The position numbers and the translations under genes were made by a program. The notes beneath the pieces were generated by a model, which saw nothing but the letters and a program-made list of their open reading frames with translations, did no database searches and was not told the origin of the DNA. DNA of 59,603 nt. It comes from Muribaculaceae bacterium Isolate-002 (NCI). Its GTDB lineage: Bacteria; Bacteroidota; Bacteroidia; Bacteroidales; Muribaculaceae. The first letter of the stretch is position 1. The number at the start of each line of letters is the position of its first letter. Below are positions 9,531-18,570 of this stretch, piece after piece. The DNA lies in assembly GCA_004102805.1 (NCBI GenBank), contig SCEG01000013.1, forward strand, positions 1-59,603. The letters are read 5' to 3'.

Positions 9531-11966
9531 ATGAAAGTATTGAAATTTGGCGGAACATCTGTAGGAACTCCAGCAAGTCTCCGCAATGTAAAAGATATAG
9601 TAGAAAGTTCGGACGAACAGGTTATTGTCGTCGTTTCAGCTTTGGGGGGGATTACCGACCAGCTGATTAATACAGCAAAATTGGCATGTAAGGGAGAGAT
9701 TGCTTATCTGCAGATTTATGCATCAATTGTGGAACGCCATCTGAAGGTTATTGACGAGGTTGTGTCTGAGGATAAACGCCTTGATGTTAAGTCAATAGTG
9801 AATCCTCTGCTTGAAGAGCTGGGTAATGTGTTCAGGGGTATAAATCTGATTAAGGATCTTTCGCCGCGTACGCTTGACGTGGTGGAGAGTTACGGTGAAA
9901 GATTGTCGAGTGTGATAATTTCTAATGTAATTGATGGTGCGAAGTATTTTGACTCGCGCAATTTTATTATAACAAAGAAGCAGTTTGGCAAGCATGTGCT
10001 TGATACGGAGGCTACCTCAAAGGCGATACATGCTACATTTGACAGCGCGGATTTCAATATTGCCATATTGCCGGGTTTCATATCGTCGGATAGGGATGGT
10101 GACATTACCAATCTTGGCCGCGGTGGCAGCGACTATACGGCCGCGATAATGGCCGCGACTCTTGATGCAGATGTGCTGGAAATATGGACGGATGTAGATG
10201 GATTTATGACTGCGGACCCGCGTGTTATAGATAAAGCATACGTGATTGACAATCTGTCATTTCCTGAAGCAATGGAGCTGTGTAACTTTGGCGCAAAAGT
10301 GATATATCCACCTACTATTTATCCGGTGTTTCACAAGAATATCCCTATTCGGGTAAAGAATACATTCAATCCGACGGCAAAGGGTACGCTTATATCGTCA
10401 GACCATCATTGTGCGGAAGGAAAGGCAATCAAGGGTATATCGTCAATCAATGACACGAGTCTCATCACGGTGTGTGGTCTTGGTATGGTTGGCATTTATG
10501 GTATCAATGCCCGCATATTTGATGCATTGGCACGCAACGGTGTCAGCGTGTTTCTCGTATCACAGGCTGCCAGCGAAAACAACATCTCAATTGCTGTGAA
10601 ATCGACCGACGCGCAACTCGCCGCGGATGTGATATCGGAAGAGTTCCGGCTTGAACTGCAGCGCGGCGAACTGACCGGCGTCGATATTACTCATGACCTT
10701 GCTACAGTCGCAGTAGTCGGAGAGAATATGAAACATACTGCCGGTATCGCCGGCAAACTGTTCAATACGCTTGGCCGCAACGGCATCAGCGTGATAGCCT
10801 GTGCCCAGGGTGCAACAGAGACCAATATCTCATTTGTCATTGAACGCCCCAATCTTACAAAAGCGTTGAATGTAATCCACGATTCTTTTTTCCTTTCGGA
10901 AACGCAGGTGCTTAATCTGTTCATTGTAGGAATCGGAAATGTTGGACGCAGGCTTCTGTCGCAAATTCGCCATCAACAGGAGAAACTGTTGAAGGAAAAG
11001 GCATTGCAGCTAAGAGTGGTAGGTATTGCCAATTCCAAAACTGTAGTGTTTGATCAGGAAGGGATAAATCTGTCGAACTTCGAGTCGAGGCTGAAAGAAT
11101 CAACAATCAGCGCCACTCCTGAGAATATCAAGAACGGAGTGATTGGTATGAATATATATAACCCGGTGTTTGTAGACTGTACGGCTTCGGCAAGTATCGC
11201 GGAATATTATGCCGATCTGCTTTCCAATAATGTCAATGTTGTCGCAGCGAATAAAATCGCGGCATCGTCAAACTATGACAATTATTACAATCTGAAGAAG
11301 ATTGCCAGAAAAAAAGACGTAAAATTTCTGTTCGAGACAAATGTCGGAGCCGGGCTTCCAATTATAAATACAATAAACAATCTGATAAATTCTGGCGACA
11401 AGATATTGCGTATTGAAGCAGTTGTGTCGGGCACGCTCAATTATATATTTAATGTACTAAGCAAGGATATTCCGTTGAGCAAAGCCATAATGATGGCTCG
11501 AGAGGCCGGATATTCTGAGCCGGATCCCCGTATAGATCTGTCAGGAAAAGATGTGATCCGCAAACTCGTAATTCTTGCGCGAGAGGCCGGATATCGTGTC
11601 GAGCAGGAGGATGTCGCACGCGATTTGTTTATTCCCGAAAAATATTTTGAGGGCTCCATTGATGATTTCTTCAAGACAATTACGGATCTTGATGAGACAT
11701 TCGAGAAGAAACGGGTAGAAGCTGAGAATAATAACGAGCAATTCCGTTTTGTCGCAAAGCTTGACGAGGACAAAGCTTCGGTAAGTCTTCAGATGGTTAC
11801 GCAGGAACATCCATTCTATTCGCTTGAAGGCAGCAACAACGTCATATCTCTGACTACAGAGCGATATAAGGAGTATCCGATTATAATTAAAGGATACGGC
11901 GCCGGCGCTGATGTTACGGCAGCCGGAGTGTTTGCTGACATCATCAGTATCGCTAATATCCGATAA
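9531..11966 (+). CDS. thrA: Bifunctional aspartokinase / homoserine dehydrogenase
   Basis: It catalyses the first and third steps from aspartate to homoserine. At 811 residues it has the normal length for the fused enzyme. The N-terminal kinase domain opens with KFGGTS (5-10) and has GRGGSDYTAA; two ACT-type regulatory repeats follow (about 300-460), so threonine feedback control is likely. The C-terminal dehydrogenase begins with GIGNVGRRLL near residue 466 (NAD(P) binding) and includes NVGAGLPII and SGTLNYIFN. It heads an operon with the apgM-like gene (24-bp gap) and thrC. Confidence 0.97.
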   Translation: MKVLKFGGTSVGTPASLRNVKDIVESSDEQVIVVVSALGGITDQLINTAKLACKGEIAYLQIYASIVERHLKVIDEVVSEDKRLDVKSIVNPLLEELGNVFRGINLIKDLSPRTLDVVESYGERLSSVIISNVIDGAKYFDSRNFIITKKQFGKHVLDTEATSKAIHATFDSADFNIAILPGFISSDRDGDITNLGRGGSDYTAAIMAATLDADVLEIWTDVDGFMTADPRVIDKAYVIDNLSFPEAMELCNFGAKVIYPPTIYPVFHKNIPIRVKNTFNPTAKGTLISSDHHCAEGKAIKGISSINDTSLITVCGLGMVGIYGINARIFDALARNGVSVFLVSQAASENNISIAVKSTDAQLAADVISEEFRLELQRGELTGVDITHDLATVAVVGENMKHTAGIAGKLFNTLGRNGISVIACAQGATETNISFVIERPNLTKALNVIHDSFFLSETQVLNLFIVGIGNVGRRLLSQIRHQQEKLLKEKALQLRVVGIANSKTVVFDQEGINLSNFESRLKESTISATPENIKNGVIGMNIYNPVFVDCTASASIAEYYADLLSNNVNVVAANKIAASSNYDNYYNLKKIARKKDVKFLFETNVGAGLPIINTINNLINSGDKILRIEAVVSGTLNYIFNVLSKDIPLSKAIMMAREAGYSEPDPRIDLSGKDVIRKLVILAREAGYRVEQEDVARDLFIPEKYFEGSIDDFFKTITDLDETFEKKRVEAENNNEQFRFVAKLDEDKASVSLQMVTQEHPFYSLEGSNNVISLTTERYKEYPIIIKGYGAGADVTAAGVFADIISIANIR

Positions 11967-11990
11967 CCGGAATATTATAATAGAAATCAG

Positions 11991-13202
11991 ATGAAACATA
12001 TAATCATACTCGGAGACGGAATGGCGGATGACCCGATTGTGGCTTTAGACGGCCAGACTCCGCTCCAATATGCGGTCACTCCCGGTTTTGACTTCCTGGC
12101 AAAGCATGGAGTGAACGGAACTCTATGCACTGTGCCGGGAGGTTTTTCGCCCGGGAGTGAGATTGCCAATCTTGGTGTCCTCGGATATGATGTCAACAAG
12201 GTGTATGAAGGACGTGGCTCGCTTGAAGCAGCCAGTATGGGAGTAGATATCGCGGATGATGAAGTGGCGATGCGTTGCAATCTCATTTGTGTTGAAAACG
12301 GGAAAATAAAAAATCATTCGGCCGGGCATATATCTACTGAAGAAGCTTCGGAACTTATTGAGGCTCTTCAGAAAGAGCTTGGTTCAGATACAGTGTCATT
12401 CCATTGCGGAGTTTCTTACCGTCATTTGTTGAAAATACGTGGTGGCAGGAAGGACGTGCAATGCACACCTCCGCATGATGTGCCCGGGGTTGATATAGAC
12501 GGCGCCCTGCCAAAGGCTTTGTCAGAAAACGCTCAGCCCACATGCGATTTGCTTGTCGATTTGATCAGACGTTCGTATGATATCTTGATGACACATCCTG
12601 TCAACCGACGTAGAATGGAAATAGGTAAAGATCCTGCCAACATGATATGGCCGTGGTCGTTGGGCTACCGCCCGTCGATGTTGCCTCTCTCGGATTTATA
12701 TGGAATAAAGAAAGGTGCAGTCATTTCTGCGGTTGATCTAATCAAGGGTATAGGCAGATATGCCGGACTTGATGTAATTGAGGTGGAAGGTGCCACAGGA
12801 CTTTATGATACAAATTATGAAGGGAAAGCTGAAGCAGCCATAGAGGCGCTTAGAGGTGACTATGACTTAGTCTTTCTGCATGTAGAGGCAAGTGATGAAG
12901 CCGGTCATGAAGGCGATGTTGATTTGAAGATAAGGACTATCGAGTATCTCGACAAACGCATTGTACAGCCCATAATAAATGCGGTCAAAGATATGGAAGA
13001 GCCTGTCGCAATCGCACTGCTGCCCGACCACCCTACCCCTTGCCACCTTAAAACCCATACCTCAAATCCGGTGCCGTTCGTTATCTGGCATGCAGGTATA
13101 GAGCCTGATAGTGTGGTATTCTTTGACGAGCAGTCAGCTTGTCATGGTGCATACGGCTACCGCACGGTGCTTGAATTCATGCCTTTGCTTCTTAATAGTT
13201 AA
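11991..13202 (+). CDS. ApgM-like phosphoglycerate mutase / proposed homoserine kinase
   Basis: At 403 residues it belongs to the cofactor-independent, archaeal-type phosphoglycerate mutase family of the alkaline phosphatase superfamily. Metal-binding motifs are visible: ILGDGMADDP at the N-terminus, HVEASDEAGHEGDVDLK near residue 300 and LPDHPTPC near 345. Bacteroidota lack a classical thrB, and homologues placed between thrA and thrC have been proposed as the missing homoserine kinase. The position here, 24 bp after thrA and 35 bp before thrC, fits that role, but the activity itself is inference; a glycolytic phosphoglycerate mutase remains possible. Confidence 0.85.
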   Translation: MKHIIILGDGMADDPIVALDGQTPLQYAVTPGFDFLAKHGVNGTLCTVPGGFSPGSEIANLGVLGYDVNKVYEGRGSLEAASMGVDIADDEVAMRCNLICVENGKIKNHSAGHISTEEASELIEALQKELGSDTVSFHCGVSYRHLLKIRGGRKDVQCTPPHDVPGVDIDGALPKALSENAQPTCDLLVDLIRRSYDILMTHPVNRRRMEIGKDPANMIWPWSLGYRPSMLPLSDLYGIKKGAVISAVDLIKGIGRYAGLDVIEVEGATGLYDTNYEGKAEAAIEALRGDYDLVFLHVEASDEAGHEGDVDLKIRTIEYLDKRIVQPIINAVKDMEEPVAIALLPDHPTPCHLKTHTSNPVPFVIWHAGIEPDSVVFFDEQSACHGAYGYRTVLEFMPLLLNS

Positions 13203-13237
13203 AAAAACCGGCGTTATCGCCACAAAAAATATATCAG

Positions 13238-14560
13238 ATGAAATATTACAGTACAAACGGGAACGCACCCATGGCGTCGTTGAAAGACGCTGTAATAAAA
13301 GGACTTGCCCCGGATGGTGGATTGTATATGCCTGAGCGGATATCATTGATACCGAAAGCTTTTTTTAATAATCTGGAAGGAATGACCTTTCAGGAAATAG
13401 CATACGTTGTAGCAAATACGCTTTTTGGTGAGGATGTCGAGTCAGACAGGCTGAAAGCAATTGTATATGACGCGCTTAATTTCCCGATACCATTGAAGAA
13501 GGTCGAGGATAATATATATGTTCTTGAGTTGTTCCACGGGCCTACACTTGCATTTAAGGATGTCGGTGCGAGATTTATGGCTCGTCTGCTTGGTTATTTC
13601 AATGAGAAAGAGCAGGATGGCAAGAGTGTCAATGTGCTGGTTGCAACGTCAGGAGATACGGGCAGCGCAGTTGCCAACGGATTTCTCAATGTGCCTGGGG
13701 TGAATGTTTTTGTGCTTTATCCCAAAGGCAAAGTCAGTCGTTTGCAAGAGATGCAATTCGCTACTCTCGGCGCCAATATCCATCCGCTTGAGATTGATGG
13801 AACTTTTGATGACTGTCAGGCTATGGTTAAATCAGCCTTTGTCGATGAAGATCTCAATGAAAAAATGAAACTTACATCGGCAAATTCAATCAATCCGGCT
13901 CGTTTTTTGCCTCAGATGTTCTATTATTTCTGGGCATACGCGCAATTGCTTCAGCTGACTCAGGATGAAAATGTCGGAGACAAGCTGGTGTTCTGTGTGC
14001 CTAGCGGCAATCTTGGCAATATTTGCTCGGCTCTGATAGGAACAAAAATGGGACTTCCCGTAAAACGTTTTGTGGCAGCAAACAACCGCAATCGCGTCTT
14101 TACTGATTATCTATTGACCGGAACGTATTCGCCGAAAGCATCAGTGTTGACTGTCGCCAATGCTATGGATGTCGGCGCACCGTCTAATTTCGCCCGTATA
14201 CTCGAGCTGTATGGGAAGGACTACGAGGCAGTTTCAGGCAATATCTCAGGCTATAGCTATGATGATGGGGAGATACTCAGTGTAATTGACCGTTTGTACA
14301 GAGAGAACGGATACTTGCTCGATCCCCATGGCGCGACCGGGTATCTTGCGCTAAAAGAAAGCTTGAAAGATGGCGAAATAGGCGTTTTCCTTGAAACTGC
14401 ACATCCTGCCAAGTTTAAGGAGACAGTGGAGAGCAGCATAAAGGAAACAATTGAAATCCCAGAAACATTACAGAAATTTATATCGCGGCAGAAGCAGTCG
14501 GTCAAATTGCCGGCAACATTCTCTGCCCTAAAAAAATATTTGTTATCAACTAATTTATAA
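13238..14560 (+). CDS. thrC: Threonine synthase
   Basis: It converts O-phosphohomoserine to threonine with PLP. At 440 residues it has the normal length for the short bacterial type. Family motifs are the N-terminal YYSTNGNAP, the PLP-lysine motif LAFKDVGARF with Lys107, ATSGDTGSAV, and VPSGNLGNI for phosphate binding. It is the third gene of the thr operon and ends 8 bp before the next small gene. Confidence 0.97.
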   Translation: MKYYSTNGNAPMASLKDAVIKGLAPDGGLYMPERISLIPKAFFNNLEGMTFQEIAYVVANTLFGEDVESDRLKAIVYDALNFPIPLKKVEDNIYVLELFHGPTLAFKDVGARFMARLLGYFNEKEQDGKSVNVLVATSGDTGSAVANGFLNVPGVNVFVLYPKGKVSRLQEMQFATLGANIHPLEIDGTFDDCQAMVKSAFVDEDLNEKMKLTSANSINPARFLPQMFYYFWAYAQLLQLTQDENVGDKLVFCVPSGNLGNICSALIGTKMGLPVKRFVAANNRNRVFTDYLLTGTYSPKASVLTVANAMDVGAPSNFARILELYGKDYEAVSGNISGYSYDDGEILSVIDRLYRENGYLLDPHGATGYLALKESLKDGEIGVFLETAHPAKFKETVESSIKETIEIPETLQKFISRQKQSVKLPATFSALKKYLLSTNL

Positions 14561-14568
14561 TTATTACC

Positions 14569-14901
14569 ATGGCAAACAAGAGAAGTCTTAAGAAACAGAT
14601 CCGCTATATATGCGGAGACATTGCAGGTGAAACACTTCTTGCAAAAACACTTATCCCCGGCATAGACAAAGCGGCTATGACAGATGTGATAGTAAAGACG
14701 GCAGAATTGCAGACTACCGCATTGTGTCGTACGAATATAGCCTTTGACAAGACTCCAAAAGATTTTGAAAACAAGGCCAAGTATCGCGCGGCGCGTAGAA
14801 AATATTACCGTCAGGCATTCGATAAACTGTCGGAAACTTTCAACAATCAGGTATTGGCTGTTGTTAAGGAAATGAACGCGGCTATGCCCAAAAAGAAATG
14901 A
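14569..14901 (+). CDS. Small basic protein of unknown function
   Basis: At 110 residues it is lysine/arginine-rich (ANKRSLKKQIRYICGDIAGE at the N-terminus, AAMPKKK at the end). It has no signal peptide or membrane segment and is mostly helical by composition. It begins 8 bp after thrC, so it is probably transcribed with the thr operon. It looks like a conserved Bacteroidales hypothetical; no function can be assigned. Confidence 0.75.
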   Translation: MANKRSLKKQIRYICGDIAGETLLAKTLIPGIDKAAMTDVIVKTAELQTTALCRTNIAFDKTPKDFENKAKYRAARRKYYRQAFDKLSETFNNQVLAVVKEMNAAMPKKK

Positions 14902-14927
14902 TGTAGAATTATTTTATAATTGGAAAT

Positions 14928-15473
14928 ATGGGATTTTCACGATTGATATTGAGACTCGCCGGATGGAAGGTACGTGTAATGGTGCCTGACTATCCGAAAG
15001 CTATAATATGTGTGGCTCCACATACTTCCAATTGGGATTTTATAATAGGGAAACTGGCCTATGCTTCGGTCAACCGTAAGGCCGGTTTCCTTATGAAAAA
15101 ATCATGGTTTTTTTTCCCTTTGGGTTGCATTTTTCGTGCGATGGGAGGTATCCCTGTGTCACGAGGCAGCAAAGATAATAAATCGTCAGTCGACAACCTC
15201 GTGCAGCTTTTCAATTCCGAGTCTCGTCTGACGCTTGCAATTACTCCGGAAGGGACTCGCAGCCTGACAACGCATTGGCGTACAGGATTTCTTAATATCG
15301 CCAGAATAGCGAATGTGCCTATTCTCCTTGCTGCAATAGATTTCAAGGATAAGGTCGCACGTATAGAAAAGACATTCTTCCCTACGGGAGACAATGAAGC
15401 TGATTTGCGTGCAATAAAAGATTATTATAAAGGCGTTACAGGCAAATACCCGGAAAAATTCTCAATAGAGTGA
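14928..15473 (+). CDS. PlsC-like 1-acylglycerol-phosphate acyltransferase family protein
   Basis: At 181 residues this is a short acyltransferase-fold protein. The catalytic HX4D motif is HTSNWD at residues 32-37, followed by GGIPVSRG and the acceptor-binding block TPEGTRS near residue 108. It is shorter than typical PlsC and lacks N-terminal membrane helices. It may acylate a lipid, such as lysophosphatidate or an ornithine-lipid type, but the substrate cannot be read from sequence. Confidence 0.82.
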   Translation: MGFSRLILRLAGWKVRVMVPDYPKAIICVAPHTSNWDFIIGKLAYASVNRKAGFLMKKSWFFFPLGCIFRAMGGIPVSRGSKDNKSSVDNLVQLFNSESRLTLAITPEGTRSLTTHWRTGFLNIARIANVPILLAAIDFKDKVARIEKTFFPTGDNEADLRAIKDYYKGVTGKYPEKFSIE

Positions 15474-15526
15474 CGCGGATACAAAGTGCTGTATTTAATC
15501 AATAAACATATTCTCCAGTTTTCATT

Positions 15527-16327
15527 ATGCATCGGTTGAAAATTGCAATTTTCCCAATGAAAATAGCGTGGGCGGATCCGGCTGAAAATCTCCGCAATGT
15601 CGAGAAGGTGGCTAATGCATTATCTCCCGATATTGATATTCTTGTGCTTCCGGAGTTATTCAGCACGGGATTTTTGCAAGATATTCAGGTTATATCAACA
15701 CTTGCCGAACCGATTTCCGGTGCGACTATAACACGAATAAAAGAATTGTCACGTTCCCGCGGATTTGCCATTGCCGGTTCTTTTTTGTGTCGTGTGGGAG
15801 AGAAAATATTTAACCGCAGTTTTTTTATTGAACCTTCAGGAGAAGAGACGTTTTATGACAAACGCCATCTGTTCTCTCTGAGTATGGAGCATAAGGTGTT
15901 TGCCTCGGGAGACAAGCAGCCTCCTGTAGTGAGGTATCGTGGCTGGAATATTTCATTGATAGTCTGCTATGACCTGCGATTTCCGGTATGGTGCAGAAAT
16001 AACCGTCAGTCGTATGACCTGATGCTCGTGCCTGCCAACTGGCCATCTTCTCGCGGTTATGCGTGGAAACACCTTCTTATCGGCAGGGCTATAGAAAATC
16101 AAGCTGTGTATGTAGGAGCCAACCGTGGTGGCTCGGATGATTTCGGCGACTATGACGGATTGTCTTTTGTGGTAAACGGACTCGGCAAAATTGTATCGAC
16201 CACTGATAGTCTGACAGGGCTTGTTGTCGCAGAGTTTGAACGTGACGAACTTGCAAAAATCCGGGAAAAATTGCCATTTGGTAATGATGCCGATGATTTT
16301 GTGCTTGAATGTGCCTCAAATCGATAA
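15527..16327 (+). CDS. Nitrilase-superfamily amidohydrolase (Nit2/omega-amidase-like)
   Basis: At 266 residues it is a carbon-nitrogen hydrolase. The catalytic triad is in place: Glu43 (LPELFSTGF), Lys112 (YDKRHLFS) and Cys147 (VCYDLRFP), with RAIENQAVYVGANR near the end. This pattern fits omega-amidases that clear alpha-ketoglutaramate or related dicarboxylic amides, a common housekeeping repair role; that substrate is inferred from family resemblance. It ends only 14 bp from the convergent coaE stop. Confidence 0.88.
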   Translation: MHRLKIAIFPMKIAWADPAENLRNVEKVANALSPDIDILVLPELFSTGFLQDIQVISTLAEPISGATITRIKELSRSRGFAIAGSFLCRVGEKIFNRSFFIEPSGEETFYDKRHLFSLSMEHKVFASGDKQPPVVRYRGWNISLIVCYDLRFPVWCRNNRQSYDLMLVPANWPSSRGYAWKHLLIGRAIENQAVYVGANRGGSDDFGDYDGLSFVVNGLGKIVSTTDSLTGLVVAEFERDELAKIREKLPFGNDADDFVLECASNR

Positions 16328-16341
16328 TGGTGTAAGAAATC

Positions 16342-16920
16342 TCAAACGTTCAGTTCGTGAAGAATTGAAAGCAGTTGCGGTGTAACTGCTTTTAGGTCAT
16401 CATTTTTAATGGTATATACCTTAGGGTGGGGCCTGTCTACAATATAATTCTGGGAGTTTATACGGCGCATCACTTCATCATATCCAAGACCGTTGCGTTG
16501 CATCACACGCTTTGTCCGGATATCAACCGGCGCAGTCACGTCTATGACAGCATCGACCATTTTGTCAATTTCGCTCTGATATAAAATGGCAGTCTCTACA
16601 AATACTGTTTTTCCAGATTGTTTTTTATGCCATAAGGCAATGTCTTCCCTGATGGCAGCATGTGTGATGCTGTTGAGCAATGCAAGTTTATCCGGATTAT
16701 TAAACACAATATCGCCAACAACTCTGCGGTCGATCCTACCGTCGCCCGCGATACAGCATGTCCCGAGGTTGTCACTGATTGCTTTTTTGATAGATATGTT
16801 TTCATCAATGAGCCGACGCGCGCGGCTGTCGCAGTCGTAAATATCGTAGCCCATTGCCACCAGCATGCGTGCCACGATACTTTTTCCGGAGCCAATGCCT
16901 CCACTTATAGCTATCAGCAT
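16342..16920 (-). CDS. coaE: Dephospho-CoA kinase
   Basis: It performs the last step of coenzyme A synthesis. At 192 residues it has the normal length. The P-loop GGIGSGKS is at residues 7-14, YDCDSRARRLI follows near residue 33, and the lid region contains RTKRVMQRNG. It is preceded 21 bp upstream by ybbR, the usual Bacteroidales neighbour. Confidence 0.95.
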   Translation of the reverse strand: MLIAISGGIGSGKSIVARMLVAMGYDIYDCDSRARRLIDENISIKKAISDNLGTCCIAGDGRIDRRVVGDIVFNNPDKLALLNSITHAAIREDIALWHKKQSGKTVFVETAILYQSEIDKMVDAVIDVTAPVDIRTKRVMQRNGLGYDEVMRRINSQNYIVDRPHPKVYTIKNDDLKAVTPQLLSILHELNV

Positions 16921-16941
16921 AAAGAAAAATATTTGTGAGGT

Positions 16942-17949
16942 TTATTGATTGTCATTCTCTTCTTTTACATGCGGGGCAGAAGATTTCTCTGTCAGATATT
17001 CTACTTCGGCCGGTGTGCATTTGATATTGTGATAATAGTCAGGAATCTGCGTTAAATTTACGTGGGCTGTTGTTGCATCGATGTCTATATCACGATAATT
17101 AATCACAGCAACAGGTGTTGCCACGTCGTTTTTGAACAGGCTCATCGGAACGAGATATTCAAGTTCGATATTGGCCGGGAAGGTGTGCACCGTCACATTC
17201 TGTGGCTTGTTAATGACATGAACCGGGAGAATGCGTTTTTTTGTAACAAGTGGTTCTACCGGAATTGTTACAGAAATTCTCGACGGCTCCACTCTGGTTC
17301 CTGCCGGACTTTTCAGTGCAATCTCGATTGTGGTGGTATCGGTCAGATCGCGCAGTGTTACATGTTCGGTCTGAACATTCAGCATCGATGACGGAATGCC
17401 ATTGAGCGAGTAGACGGTAACACTGTCATATTTGCATTCCATTTCTCCATAGGCGATATATTGAGGTTCGGTTGCTGCTGATATGTCGAAGAATATAGGC
17501 AACCGGTCGCCAGGGCGTGATGTGGTTATAAGATTTATGGAATCTGGACGAATGGACAATATTTCACAACCGGATCCGAATGAATTCCGGATGCTGTTGC
17601 CAAGCATCTCCTGATTTATGACTATACGGTTGTCACCCTTGACAATAAAGTCCTGATATTTTATTCTTACTTTTGGCGGGTTTCCCCAGTCGTATTTTAT
17701 CAAAGCCCTGCCTTTGTCTTTGACGCTGACGTCGATGTGCTGCGGAGGACGGGTAATAAATGTCGTGCCCTCTGGTATGCCATTGATCTCAACCGGGAGC
17801 CTGTAGTCGCGTTGCACCGTCTCGTTCAGCGTCATCATAAACCAGAATATGGTGGAGATGAGCAGAAATATCATAAACGTAAATATCGAGCGCCCCTTCG
17901 CCGAGGTCGACTTTTGCTTTAGTTTTGACAACAGTGCTTTTATATTCAT
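16942..17949 (-). CDS. YbbR-domain (CdaR-like) membrane-anchored protein
   Basis: From ATG 17949 the product is 335 residues. A basic N-terminus and one membrane helix (FTFMIFLLISTIFWFMM, about 23-39) anchor an extracytoplasmic region of YbbR-like beta repeats. A longer frame opens at 18048, but its extra 33 residues would run through the hairpin after yajC, so the shorter start is chosen. YbbR proteins regulate the diadenylate cyclase in Firmicutes; the Bacteroidota role is unclear. Confidence 0.8.
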   Translation of the reverse strand: MNIKALLSKLKQKSTSAKGRSIFTFMIFLLISTIFWFMMTLNETVQRDYRLPVEINGIPEGTTFITRPPQHIDVSVKDKGRALIKYDWGNPPKVRIKYQDFIVKGDNRIVINQEMLGNSIRNSFGSGCEILSIRPDSINLITTSRPGDRLPIFFDISAATEPQYIAYGEMECKYDSVTVYSLNGIPSSMLNVQTEHVTLRDLTDTTTIEIALKSPAGTRVEPSRISVTIPVEPLVTKKRILPVHVINKPQNVTVHTFPANIELEYLVPMSLFKNDVATPVAVINYRDIDIDATTAHVNLTQIPDYYHNIKCTPAEVEYLTEKSSAPHVKEENDNQ

Positions 17950-18006
17950 GATTGTATTTCTGAAATGAAGACGTGGTTCTGATGCGATACTTCCTTGAAA
18001 TTCAAG

Positions 18007-18039
18007 ACAAGGGGTACTCTTTACATGAGCACCCCTTGT
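18007..18039 (-). terminator. Hairpin after yajC
   Basis: A 9-bp stem (ACAAGGGGT / ACCCCTTGT) lies 38 bp beyond the yajC stop. It has no strong T-run on the minus strand, so it may attenuate rather than end transcription into ybbR. Confidence 0.5.
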
Positions 18040-18076
18040 GAATATCATAGTCTCTTCGTCCCGAAGGTGAGAATTG

Positions 18077-18472
18077 TTATTTCGCCTGTGCGGCCTGAGT
18101 GTCGGCTGCTGAAGGATAAACTGAGCCTTTGTCTATCTTGATATTTACGCCGTCACCGATATTGATGATGAATGTTGTGTCTTTTACGCCTGTAATTTTG
18201 CCGTAGATACCGCCGGCAGTCACTACATGATCCCCCTCTTTAAGAGCTTCACGGAATTTGCGCATCTCTTTCTGCTTTTTCTGCTGGGGGCGGATAAGAA
18301 GGAAATAAAAGACAGCGATAAGCACTACAATCATGATGAGGCCGCTGTAATTCTGCATGCCGGAGGGAGCACCTCCTTCGCTTTTTGCGTCAGTGGTTGT
18401 AGCGGTCTGATTTGCATTGCTTCCGGTTGCGTCATCTATTAGTGATGCAAATGAAATGAATGATGTCTGCAT
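18077..18472 (-). CDS. yajC: Preprotein translocase subunit YajC
   Basis: It is an accessory membrane subunit of the Sec-SecDF translocon. At 131 residues it has one membrane helix (LIMIVVLIAVFYFLLIRP, about 45-62) followed by the family signature QQKKQKEM and the cytoplasmic GDHVVTAGGIYGKI. The N-terminus before the helix is longer than in E. coli, which is common in Bacteroidota. It has its own promoter and lies downstream of nusB. Confidence 0.93.
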   Translation of the reverse strand: MQTSFISFASLIDDATGSNANQTATTTDAKSEGGAPSGMQNYSGLIMIVVLIAVFYFLLIRPQQKKQKEMRKFREALKEGDHVVTAGGIYGKITGVKDTTFIINIGDGVNIKIDKGSVYPSAADTQAAQAK

Positions 18473-18500
18473 TGTATTTTGTTGATTTAATTGTTTTTTA

Positions 18501-18530
18501 CAAAGATAGTTATTTATTTGAATATTGCAA
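18501..18530 (-). promoter_or_regulatory. yajC promoter
   Basis: On the minus strand a -33 TTG (plus 18528-18530), a 19-bp spacer and TATCTTTG (plus 18501-18508) form a near-consensus Bacteroidota promoter with a leader of about 25 nt. Confidence 0.65.
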
Positions 18531-18570
18531 TGTTTTTTTTAATGCTATTGCATAAATAATTTACAACCGA

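Noticed and set aside
9492..9560. Threonine-rich leader peptide (MTKYFTTR…) before thrA
   Set aside because: It overlaps the thrA start out of frame and no attenuator hairpin follows; the Thr codons are probably chance.
18007..18048. Upstream start of the YbbR protein at 18048
   Set aside because: It would place the first codons inside the hairpin following yajC and adds non-conserved residues before the membrane helix.
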